A stretch of DNA of 14,653 nt from SIG575 sp964474295 (lineage in GTDB: Bacteria; Bacillota; Clostridia; Oscillospirales; Acutalibacteraceae): assembly GCA_964474295.1 (NCBI GenBank), contig CAYYRN010000043.1, positions 1-14,653 of the forward strand. The letters are read 5' to 3'. Below are positions 7,223 through 13,673 of the stretch, one piece after another (the stretch's first letter is position 1; each line of letters starts with the position of its first letter). The notes under the pieces were generated by a model. It was not told the DNA's origin and searched no databases. It saw only the letters and a program-made list of their open reading frames with translations. The position numbers and the translations under genes are program-made.

Positions 7223-9003
7223 TATTCTTCTCCTTCAATAAGTCCAAAATAACGTCCGAGCCAATAAGCAAAGGTGTAAACGAAACAGCTTTCAACAGCA
7301 AACTTTCCGCCGGAATCCTCCCTACATTCGCTCATCGGATTTCTGTCATACTTTGCGATAAATCTTTCGTCTGCGGGCAAAAGCGAAGACATTTCTCTTT
7401 TCTCACCGCTGAAACGTGTTTCAACGGGATAATCTTCTCTTTTTACCGTAACGCCCGAAGCAAGTCTTGTGGGCGGACAACGGTAAAAATATGCGACTGC
7501 TCTGTCCATATCGATTTTGTCTCCCGTAGCGAGAGTGTACGGAAAATCATAACACGGACTATGCTCTTTTGCAAGGGTATTACGCCAACTTCTGAAACCT
7601 TTTTTCCAATTTTTCAAAAGTTTTTCGTCGGTTTCAAGGTCGCAAAGCTGCCAGAATGAAATAACGGCAAGCATATGGTCACCGAACATCATATCTTCCC
7701 TCATATCGCATCCTTCTGCCATACAGGCTTTGAAGAAACGTTCATAATGCTTTGTGGCAAGCTTGTGATAATCCTTGTTCATTAAGTCCTCAATTGCGGC
7801 TTTAATCTTTTTGTCTCCTCCGAGTACGTAGTCGGCAGTGTAAAGCACAAAAAGCATTTCCGCAGAATTGAGCGCGCCGTCAGCCCAACCCATTTCGGAG
7901 TTAAAGTAGTCAAGATCCCATTTTGCCCACATAGTGGGTTCGCCTCTGAAATCGATAAGCTTGTATCCGTTGTCGATAAAATGATACGTTGTGTTTTTGA
8001 TGGTGGTTTTAATAATCTTATCGAGTTCGGGGTCAACTACACCTAAAATATCGTGTGCGTATCTCATATTCGCATAGTGCAGGGTTACTTCGTCGCTGCT
8101 GGTGTCCGCTTTGTAAATCAGACCGTCTTGAGTGTACCCTTCATCCGTGTAAAGGTGCGAAAGCCTTTTCGGAATGGGTGCGCCGCAGTACGTTTTTGCA
8201 CCTACGCAATTAATTCCTCTTGCTCGTGTTGTGTCAAGCAAAACGGCATAATCGCCCTGCCTTTGGAAGAAAAGACCGTCATCGGGTAGTCTTTCATCGG
8301 GGGCGAGGTAGGTTCTTGCAAAGAAACCGTCGCCTCTGCCGGGGAGATAAAAAAGCAAAAGACAAGCTTCGCACGCACGGGTGGCGGCAGCCTTTATCCT
8401 CTGCGTTTCGGGATGATTTTCGCCAAGCTCACGTCTGAGGGTGGCATAATGAAAAAGCTCACCCATTGAAAATGCCGCAGTAAAGCCACCGTCGTTGTCA
8501 CATTCATTGTCGGGGTATCTGGAAGAAATGTCACGGGCTTTTTTTAGCTTTCTGTGGCTGACCATACCTCTGCGGTCAACAATTTCCTGACTTTCTTTAA
8601 GAAGAACGTTTGCTTTTTCGTCTGTTGAATATTCAACGAAGCTGATATGTACAACGCCTGTTTCCGTTTTAACCCACACTGAGTTTCCGTCCGCAAGAAG
8701 CTTTTCCACACAGTTATCGTGGAGGTGTCTGTCTGCGGAAAAATACATAACTCTGTCCTCAAGACGTTCGGCATTTGCATCATATCTTGTAAGACCTGTT
8801 TTTGCTCCGTACCATTCCGTGCCGTCATCGCATTTTACGAAGCAGGTGTAATCACTTTTCTTTGAGGGAAGGGGAAGCGGAAAATCCGTAAGATCGGGTT
8901 TTACCGATTCTGCTTCAAACAACTCTTTCGGAACTTCGGGGGAGTGTGTTTCGTAAAAAACAGGAACTCTGTTCAAATGTCTTTTTAAAATGTATGGTTT
9001 CAT
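7222..9003 (-). CDS. Six-hairpin (alpha/alpha toroid) glycosidase-fold protein with N-terminal propeller-like segments
   Basis: A 593-residue protein with no signal peptide, so probably cytoplasmic. Residues about 57-75 (DGTEWYGAKTGLTRYD) and 92-120 (LHDNCVEKLLADGNSVWVKT) resemble two regulator-propeller repeats of the DG-xx-W-xG-xx-GL type, too few for a full propeller. From about residue 165 the pattern is an alpha/alpha toroid: DNDGGFTAAFSMGELFHYA, then LPGRGDGFFARTYLAPDE, MWAKWDLDYFNSEMGWADG and EDMMFGDHMLAVISFW. Conserved acidic residues here could be catalytic. The neighbours (ManA, GH38-like protein, sugar dehydrogenase) support a role in breaking down oligosaccharides or glycosides, perhaps mannose-containing. 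I cannot name the family. Ribosome site GAGAGGTG (9010-9017). A promoter lies just upstream, within the end of the ABC-F gene. Confidence 0.65.
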   Translation of the reverse strand: MKPYILKRHLNRVPVFYETHSPEVPKELFEAESVKPDLTDFPLPLPSKKSDYTCFVKCDDGTEWYGAKTGLTRYDANAERLEDRVMYFSADRHLHDNCVEKLLADGNSVWVKTETGVVHISFVEYSTDEKANVLLKESQEIVDRRGMVSHRKLKKARDISSRYPDNECDNDGGFTAAFSMGELFHYATLRRELGENHPETQRIKAAATRACEACLLLFYLPGRGDGFFARTYLAPDERLPDDGLFFQRQGDYAVLLDTTRARGINCVGAKTYCGAPIPKRLSHLYTDEGYTQDGLIYKADTSSDEVTLHYANMRYAHDILGVVDPELDKIIKTTIKNTTYHFIDNGYKLIDFRGEPTMWAKWDLDYFNSEMGWADGALNSAEMLFVLYTADYVLGGDKKIKAAIEDLMNKDYHKLATKHYERFFKACMAEGCDMREDMMFGDHMLAVISFWQLCDLETDEKLLKNWKKGFRSWRNTLAKEHSPCYDFPYTLATGDKIDMDRAVAYFYRCPPTRLASGVTVKREDYPVETRFSGEKREMSSLLPADERFIAKYDRNPMSECREDSGGKFAVESCFVYTFAYWLGRYFGLIEGEE

Positions 9004-9034
9004 TTATACACCTCTCAAGATTTCGTTATTTAAA

Positions 9035-9063
9035 AGTATATCAAATATTGCCGTTGTTTGCAA
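9035..9063 (-). promoter_or_regulatory. Internal SigA-type promoter for the three sugar genes
   Basis: On the minus strand: -35 TTGCAA (9063-9058), 17-nt spacer, -10 TATACT (9040-9035), preceded by TGA, which makes an extended -10. That TGA is also the stop codon of the ABC-F gene. Transcription would start near 9028, giving a leader of about 25 nt before the glycosidase-fold gene. This would allow the sugar genes to be expressed apart from manA and the ABC-F gene. Confidence 0.6.
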
Positions 9064-10984
9064 TGATTTTTTCTTCAAGAGCAGAAAATCTGTCGGAAAG
9101 CGATTCCCATTCCTCCAGCAGAGAGTCAAGTTCGTTTTTAATCTCATCCAATTTTGACGTAAGATTGCTGACTTCTTCGTAATTAGCCGCTGTTTCGGGA
9201 TTTAAAAGCATCTGCGAAATTTTTTCACTTTCGCTTTCGTTTTTTTCTATGTGTTCTTCGCACTTTTTTATTGCCGTTTGAACACGTCTGTATTCGCTTT
9301 TAAGCTCTTTGCGAAGCTTATAATCATTTTGCACGTTTTTTTCTTTTTTCGGCAATGTGACACTTGCTCTTTCATTTTCGAGTGCAACACAGTAATCATC
9401 ATAATTACCGTCAAAGCTTTTTATGCCGTCATCATAAAATCTGACGATTTTTGTCGAAAGCTTGTTTATGAAATATCTGTCATGGGAAACGGTCAAAATC
9501 GTTCCCGAATAAGAAGAAAGTGCAGTTTCCAACGCTTCACGGGAGCGAATGTCAAGGTGGTTTGTCGGCTCATCCAGTAAAAGCAAATTTGAACCCGTAA
9601 GCATCAGCTTTAAAAGTGCGATTCTCGCTTTTTCTCCGCCGCTTAAATCACCGATTTTTTTGTAAACATCGTCACCCTTAAACAGAAACATTGCAAGTGC
9701 GTTGCGTACTGTTGTGGAATCAAAATCCTTATGCTCATCCCAAATTTCATCAAGGGCGGTTTTTGAATCGTCAAGTCCCGAAAGACTTTGGTCGAAGTAA
9801 CCGATTTTAACGTTTGAGCCGAATTTGAATTCGCCCGAATCCGCTTTTTCTTTGCCGATGAGAATTTTCAGCAGAGTTGTCTTTCCGCAACCGTTAGGCC
9901 CCAAAAGGAACATTCTGTCACCCTTGTAAATATTAATGTCAACATTTCTGAAAAGCATTTTTGAATCAAAGGATTTTTTTAAGTTTGAAATAAAAAGAAC
10001 GTCGTTTCCGCTTTCTGCAGCAGGGTTGAATTTAAAATGAAATTCCTCCTGCTTTTCATCGGGAATTACAAGACCGTCAAGCAAACGGTCAATCATTTTC
10101 TGCTTGCTTTCGGCGGTGCGGATGTTTCTTTCACGGTTGAACTGCTTTTGCTGGGCGATTATTCCCTCAATGCGGTGAACCTCCGCCATTGTGTTGTCAT
10201 AATTACGCTTGACAGTCAGCATTTCAAGCTCTTTTTGTTTTAAGGCTGTTGAATAATTTCCTTTTCGCAGAGTGATTTTTTTATTTTCGATTTCAAGTGT
10301 TTTTGATGTTACTTTATCAAGGAAATATCTGTCATGCGAAATTATAAGCGAAGCACCGTCAAAATCACGCAAAAAGCTCTCAAGCCATTCAACGCTTTCG
10401 ATGTCAAGATGATTTGTCGGCTCGTCAAGAAGAAGAAAGTTTGCACCGCTGAGCAAAAGCTTTGCAAGTGAAAGCTTTGATTTTTGACCTCCGCTGAGGT
10501 CGGAAACTGGGATGTAAAAATCATCTTCCGAAAAGCCTAAGCCGATGAGTGTGGCTCTCGCACGGCTGCGGTATGTAAGACCGCCGGAGGATTGAAATTT
10601 TTCGGTAAGATAGCCTTGACGTGAAATCAGTTCGTTTAACAAGTCACCGTTTGCATATTCAATTTCTTTTGAAAGAGCCTCAAGCTCTGTTTCCATTTCC
10701 GTAAGAGAGCTGAAAACGGTCATAAGCTCACCGTAAAGCGAAAGCACCGAGCCTCGGCAAGCGTGTTGCTCCATATAACCGATAACGGTGTTTTTTCCTT
10801 TGACAATATCTCCTTCAAAACCGTCTTCCTTGCCGATAATCATTCTGAAAAGCGTGGTTTTGCCTACACCGTTGGCACCGATAAGACCGACAGATTCGTT
10901 CTCGGAAATTTCAAAGCTTCCATCTGAAAAAAGGACATCTTCGCCAAAACTCATTTTTAAGTTTGAAGCCGAAAGAGAAGCCAT
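9041..10984 (-). CDS. ABC-F family ATPase (Uup/YdiF-like, ribosome-associated)
   Basis: A 647-residue cytoplasmic protein with two ABC ATPase domains and no membrane segments, as expected for ABC-F factors that act on the ribosome rather than in transport. Domain 1: Walker A GANGVGKTT (36-44), signature LSGGQ (163-167), Walker B DEPTNHLD (187-194). The interdomain arm of about 240-310 (charged, helical) is where ABC-F proteins contact P-site tRNA. Domain 2: GPNGCGKTT (362-370), LSGGE (447-451), DEPTNHLD (471-478). A C-terminal coiled coil (about 555-640) resembles Uup/YdiF. Whether it is housekeeping or gives antibiotic protection cannot be decided from the sequence. Its start overlaps the manA stop (TAATG). 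Confidence 0.92.
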   Translation of the reverse strand: MASLSASNLKMSFGEDVLFSDGSFEISENESVGLIGANGVGKTTLFRMIIGKEDGFEGDIVKGKNTVIGYMEQHACRGSVLSLYGELMTVFSSLTEMETELEALSKEIEYANGDLLNELISRQGYLTEKFQSSGGLTYRSRARATLIGLGFSEDDFYIPVSDLSGGQKSKLSLAKLLLSGANFLLLDEPTNHLDIESVEWLESFLRDFDGASLIISHDRYFLDKVTSKTLEIENKKITLRKGNYSTALKQKELEMLTVKRNYDNTMAEVHRIEGIIAQQKQFNRERNIRTAESKQKMIDRLLDGLVIPDEKQEEFHFKFNPAAESGNDVLFISNLKKSFDSKMLFRNVDINIYKGDRMFLLGPNGCGKTTLLKILIGKEKADSGEFKFGSNVKIGYFDQSLSGLDDSKTALDEIWDEHKDFDSTTVRNALAMFLFKGDDVYKKIGDLSGGEKARIALLKLMLTGSNLLLLDEPTNHLDIRSREALETALSSYSGTILTVSHDRYFINKLSTKIVRFYDDGIKSFDGNYDDYCVALENERASVTLPKKEKNVQNDYKLRKELKSEYRRVQTAIKKCEEHIEKNESESEKISQMLLNPETAANYEEVSNLTSKLDEIKNELDSLLEEWESLSDRFSALEEKIIANNGNI

Positions 10985-11934
10985 TACGGAACCCTCGTTT
11001 CAAGAAGCGTCATTTCACCGGAAATTTCAAATTTTCCGGTATTTGCGGGAACAAAAACACAATCGCCGGCTTTGAGTGAAACGGAATTTTCACTGCACTT
11101 GATTTCACCGCTTCCTTCAATGCAAACAAAAGAAACAAACGATTTTTCGTCGGCAATGCCTGCGTATTCACAGTGTGTTTTAACCTCAAAAAATTCGTAA
11201 AACTCACATTTTGACAAAAGACGTTTTGAATAAGAGGATGTATTTTCTTCCGAGAAGAATTTAACGCTTTCCTGCTTTTTGTAATTAATTACATTCAACG
11301 CTTTTTCGGTGTGAAGTTCTCTTTTCTTGCCGTCAGCACCCACACGGTCGTAATCGTAAACCCTGAAAGTGGTGTTTGAATTTTGCTGAACCTCAACAAG
11401 AAAAATTCCTTTACATATAGCGTGTAATGTTCCGGCTTCGATGTGGTAACATTCGCCCTTTTTGACCTTAACACGGTTTACTTTGTCAATAAAGCTTCCG
11501 TTGTTGACGCTTTCGATAAAATCTTCTCTCGAAATGTCTTCTTTAAAGCCGTAAATCAGCTCTGCACCTTCGTCGCAATCGGCAATATACCACGATTCGG
11601 TTTTGCCTTCTTCGCCCTTTTCCTTGTCGGCAGTTTCGTCGGAAGGGTGAACTTGAAGCGAAAGATTGTCTTTGGCGTCGATAAGCTTTGTAAGGATGGG
11701 GAATTTATCGAATTTTTTACAGTTTTCACCAAGCTCTTTCTCTGTCAGTACGTCACGCAATTCTCTGCCTGCCAAATCTCCGTTGGAAACCCTGCTCGGA
11801 CCGTCCTTGTGGCACGAAAGCACCCAAGCTTCCGCAGCGATTTCCTTGTCGCTTTTAAAACCGTATTTTTTAATCAGTCTGTCGCCGCCCCAAAGATAAT
11901 CTTTAAGAACGGATTCCAATTTAAGTATATACAT
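10984..11934 (-). CDS. manA: Mannose-6-phosphate isomerase, class I
   Basis: A 316-residue cytoplasmic zinc enzyme interconverting mannose 6-phosphate and fructose 6-phosphate, of the short Bacillus-type length. The zinc ligands are visible: Q94 and H96 in LQVHP, E113 in GKTES, and H171 in AGTLHA. R191 in FRVYDYDR is the usual catalytic arginine. An N-terminal KDYLWGG (11-17) is typical. It heads the minus-strand block: promoter at 11959-11987 and ribosome site AGAGGAGTG about 8 nt before the ATG. Its place upstream of a GH38-like and a glycosidase-fold gene suggests mannose released from glycans enters glycolysis here, though it may equally supply mannose 6-phosphate for sugar-nucleotide synthesis. 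Confidence 0.95.
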   Translation of the reverse strand: MYILKLESVLKDYLWGGDRLIKKYGFKSDKEIAAEAWVLSCHKDGPSRVSNGDLAGRELRDVLTEKELGENCKKFDKFPILTKLIDAKDNLSLQVHPSDETADKEKGEEGKTESWYIADCDEGAELIYGFKEDISREDFIESVNNGSFIDKVNRVKVKKGECYHIEAGTLHAICKGIFLVEVQQNSNTTFRVYDYDRVGADGKKRELHTEKALNVINYKKQESVKFFSEENTSSYSKRLLSKCEFYEFFEVKTHCEYAGIADEKSFVSFVCIEGSGEIKCSENSVSLKAGDCVFVPANTGKFEISGEMTLLETRVP

Positions 11935-11958
11935 TTTAAGTCACTCCTCTAAGATGTT

Positions 11959-11987
11959 ATTTTATCATATACAACGAAATAATGCAA
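11959..11987 (-). promoter_or_regulatory. SigA-type promoter of manA
   Basis: On the minus strand: -35 TTGCAT (11987-11982), 17-nt spacer, and -10 TAAAAT (11964-11959) preceded by TGA, an extended -10. Transcription is expected near 11952, just before the ribosome site. It drives manA and the ABC-F gene, with possible read-through into the sugar genes. Confidence 0.6.
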
Positions 11988-12013
11988 CAACACTCTCGAA
12001 TTTCTTTGTGCAG

Positions 12014-12090
12014 TATTGTAGGTTTACAATAGAAGTGTTACAGTAATCGATAATAAGTAAGTGACGAATAGTCCAAACTGTGTTACAGTT
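12014..12090. promoter_or_regulatory. Palindromes and a direct repeat in the divergent intergenic region
   Basis: The gene-free stretch 11988-12209 holds TATTGTAGGTTTACAATA (12014-12031, perfect 7-bp arms, 4-nt spacer), AACTGTGTTACAGTT (12076-12090, perfect 6-bp arms) and a direct repeat GTGTTACAGT at 12035-12044 and 12080-12089. A weaker hairpin CTGCTC/GAGCAG lies at 12112-12133. These could be operators for the manA promoter or for the rightward promoter at 12177. No regulator can be assigned. Confidence 0.35.
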
Positions 12091-12176
12091 AAGTTAGGGA
12101 TGATTTTTGTGCTGCTCGTACAAATAGGAGCAGTTCAAATAACAGGGGAGTTAGCTTCTTTAAACGAATCTTTTGA

Positions 12177-12205
12177 TTGACTTTTCCGTAATTTAGTATT
12201 ATAAT
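12177..12205 (+). promoter_or_regulatory. Strong SigA-type promoter of the toxin-like gene cluster
   Basis: -35 TTGACT (12177-12182), 17-nt spacer, perfect -10 TATAAT (12200-12205). Transcription should start near 12212. This argues against the ATG at 12210 as start of the first ORF unless the message is leaderless. Confidence 0.75.
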
Positions 12206-12260
12206 AAAAATGATATTTGAAAGATATACATTTGCACTTCTGCCTGCTCGAAAAATTAAT

Positions 12261-12392
12261 ATGGATTCAGATAATGTTGTTAAGTTAACAACAGGGCAAT
12301 TTATTAATTCCGGTGTGAATGAAGGTTTAAAAATCGTTTGGGACATTAATCTTGCTATTTTTGGAATGCTTTTAGGAATAGGAGGACAATAA
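12261..12392 (+). CDS. Small hypothetical protein upstream of the Ntox44-like gene
   Basis: A short ORF of 43 codons from the ATG at 12261, or 60 codons if the ATG at 12210 is used; neither has a clear ribosome site. The longer form would start at or before the predicted transcription start. It ends in a hydrophobic stretch (INLAIFGMLLGIGG) that could be a membrane segment. Its TAA overlaps the next ATG (TAATG), so reading through it would couple translation to the toxin-like gene. I do not recognise the protein. It may be a leader peptide, a small membrane protein, or the remnant of a larger gene. Confidence 0.4.
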   Translation: MDSDNVVKLTTGQFINSGVNEGLKIVWDINLAIFGMLLGIGGQ

Positions 12393-12985
12393 TGGGAAAA
12401 ATAGAAATTGTTATTGGCTGGTATGTTTTTATAACTTTATTATGTTTCTTTATACAACTAGGTGAGTTGAATAAAAAAGTGAGGGTTGCCGGATTAAAAA
12501 GTAATAAATATTATCCCGAAAGATATGTGAAACCCTGCAAATTTATTGAAGAAATTTATAATTGGAGAGTAGAAGTGCCTCGCTTTGCATATATTAGTGC
12601 TTTTGTAGTTCTTTTGTGTCCGATTTTGTTCATTGTCGCTACACTTGTGTACTGTTTAAGTGGCTTTATTGCTGCTAGTAAACAATTTTATAATAATGTT
12701 AGAAACAAAGGCGAATGGGATTTGAAACAAAAAACTGAATATCAAGGAGCTTTTCTTTTTAATGATATTGTAGTAGAGGCACAAGATATAGGGAACATCA
12801 ATTTTGGCTATACAGGAAAAGCGTTGGGTTTGTCAGATGACGTGTTATTAACTGGCGCAGGCGTAGCTCAAATAATGGCTGGCACTAGTTGCTTTTCATA
12901 CGTTATGGTATCAAGTGGTGATGATCTTCGTGACCAGATGTACATTATGTATGGAATAATGTTGTATAATGAAGATAATAAGTGA
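12392..12985 (+). CDS. Membrane-anchored protein with Ntox44-like (polymorphic toxin type 44) C-terminal domain
   Basis: A 197-residue protein. Hydrophobic segments at about 5-22 and 66-95 anchor it in the membrane. The C-terminal part (about 100-195) shows the pattern I associate with bacterial toxin 44: GEWDLK (107-112), GNINFGYTGKALG (134-146), LLTGAGVAQIMAGTS (152-166), and GDDLRDQMYIMYGI (176-189). Ntox44 was predicted by comparative genomics as a toxin tip in polymorphic toxin systems; I cannot state its reaction with certainty. Here it stands alone rather than at the end of a long secreted protein, with no visible export domain. A perfect AGGAGG ribosome site lies 7 nt before the ATG. 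The region is more AT-rich than the sugar operon, consistent with transfer. The extreme C-terminus lies within the 55-bp repeat before the gap, but the stop codon is intact. Confidence 0.6.
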   Translation: MGKIEIVIGWYVFITLLCFFIQLGELNKKVRVAGLKSNKYYPERYVKPCKFIEEIYNWRVEVPRFAYISAFVVLLCPILFIVATLVYCLSGFIAASKQFYNNVRNKGEWDLKQKTEYQGAFLFNDIVVEAQDIGNINFGYTGKALGLSDDVLLTGAGVAQIMAGTSCFSYVMVSSGDDLRDQMYIMYGIMLYNEDNK

Positions 12986-13004
12986 GGTTCGTATGCGAAA
13001 AAAA
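12950..13004 (+). repeat. First copy of a 55-bp exact duplication bordering the assembly gap
   Basis: These 55 bases are identical to 13105-13159 and run right up to the Ns. The copy contains the end and stop of the Ntox44-like gene and the start of the next gene. It is best read as the shared end of two contigs, not a biological repeat. Confidence 0.9.
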
Positions 13005-13104
13005 NNNNNNNNNNNNNNNNNNNNNNNNNNNNNNNNNNNNNNNNNNNNNNNNNNNNNNNNNNNNNNNNNNNNNNNNNNNNNNNNNNNNNNNNNNNNNNNN
13101 NNNN
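13005..13104. other. Assembly gap of exactly 100 Ns, probably artificial
   Basis: There are exactly 100 Ns, the conventional placeholder for a gap of unknown size, bordered on both sides by the same 55-mer. De Bruijn assemblers commonly use k = 55, and contigs then end in overlaps of about that length. Merging the two copies removes the gap and leaves a normal gene junction. The true sequence is therefore most likely 155 bases shorter here. Confidence 0.85.
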
Positions 13105-13159
13105 TATGGAATAATGTTGTATAATGAAGATAATAAGTGAGGTTCGTATGCGAAAAAAA
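13105..13159 (+). repeat. Second copy of the 55-bp duplication
   Basis: Identical to 12950-13004, and continues directly into the downstream gene. It carries the ATG at 13148 and the GTGAGG ribosome site of the DUF5412-like gene. Confidence 0.9.
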
Positions 13160-13507
13160 ATATTGTTTATAACATGTTTGATATTGCTATTTTGTCTGGC
13201 TTCAATACTTGTACCTTCGATTAAATTAGGGCTTACGCAAAACAATCTAGAAGAAAGCCTATTGTTAAGTTCAGAATCACCCAATGGTCAATATACAATA
13301 GAAGCATATAGAACTGAGCCGGGTGCAACGGTCGATTTTTCAATTAAAGTGTATTTAATTGAAAATGAAAAAGTGTTGATTTATAATGCGTATCATGAAT
13401 ACGAAGCTGAAATCTTATGGATAACAAATTCCAAAGTTTCTATCAATGGCAAAATTCTTGACTTAACCAAAAAAGAAAAGTACGACTGGCGGTTAGAGTC
13501 TTCTTAA
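13148..13507 (+). CDS. DUF5412-like membrane-anchored protein
   Basis: A 119-residue protein with an N-terminal hydrophobic anchor (about 5-24, after MRKK), probably with its C-terminal domain outside the cell. The cysteine at 16 lacks a proper lipobox, so a plain anchor is more likely than a lipoprotein. The domain from about 44 reads SPNGQYTIEAYRTEPGATVDF, then YHEYEAEILWITNSKVSING and KYDWR, a pattern I associate with DUF5412 (function unknown). The ATG at 13148 is chosen over one 24 nt upstream because it follows GTGAGG at good spacing and gives a clean signal anchor. Once the gap is closed it starts 7 nt after the Ntox44-like stop, so the two are one operon. An immunity role for the toxin-like neighbour is possible but unproven. 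Confidence 0.65.
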   Translation: MRKKILFITCLILLFCLASILVPSIKLGLTQNNLEESLLLSSESPNGQYTIEAYRTEPGATVDFSIKVYLIENEKVLIYNAYHEYEAEILWITNSKVSINGKILDLTKKEKYDWRLESS

Positions 13508-13536
13508 GTGCGAGTCATATGATTAACGGCTAAAAC

Positions 13537-13564
13537 CAATCAGGAGACGGTTCTGCGATTGCAA
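13537..13564. repeat. REP-like palindromic element, copy 1
   Basis: CAATCAG, then GACGGTTCTGCGATTGCAA. The ends CAATC (13537-13541) and GATTG (13557-13561) are inverted. A near-identical element lies at 14391-14419. The AATCAG...GACGGTTCT...GATT pattern resembles short palindromes I recall as widespread between genes in Firmicutes. The two copies bracket the unrecognised gene at 13674. Confidence 0.6.
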
Positions 13565-13606
13565 GAGATATTGTAAAATAAAGCGTGTAAGTTAGAAAAA
13601 CAATCT

Positions 13607-13643
13607 GCACACTTTTGGCAATTGTGAGAAAGTGTGCTACAAT
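13607..13643 (+). promoter_or_regulatory. SigA-type promoter covered by a 31-bp dyad
   Basis: -35 TTGGCA (13615-13620), 17-nt spacer, -10 TACAAT (13638-13643). A perfect 9-bp inverted repeat, GCACACTTT (13607-13615) and AAAGTGTGC (13629-13637), surrounds the spacer and ends exactly at the -10, with CAATTG near its centre. This is the geometry of a repressor operator that blocks polymerase. It serves the gene at 13674. Confidence 0.65.
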
Positions 13644-13673
13644 AAAAGAAAGGACAAAAAAGGAATGAGTGAA

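Noticed and set aside
11443..11952. Open frame of 169 codons on the plus strand
   Set aside because: Antisense to manA, whose zinc ligands are all visible, and it runs through the manA promoter.
12089..12346. Open frame of 85 codons on the minus strand in the intergenic region
   Set aside because: It crosses the strong rightward promoter, has no ribosome site and no recognisable content.
12950..13159. True tandem duplication or insertion-site duplication around the gap
   Set aside because: Repeat length of 55, exactness and a 100-N spacer fit an assembly overlap better than biology.
12868..13284. Minus-strand frame running through the Ns
   Set aside because: It exists only because the Ns are translated as X; it includes the duplicated 55-mer twice and is antisense to two better genes.
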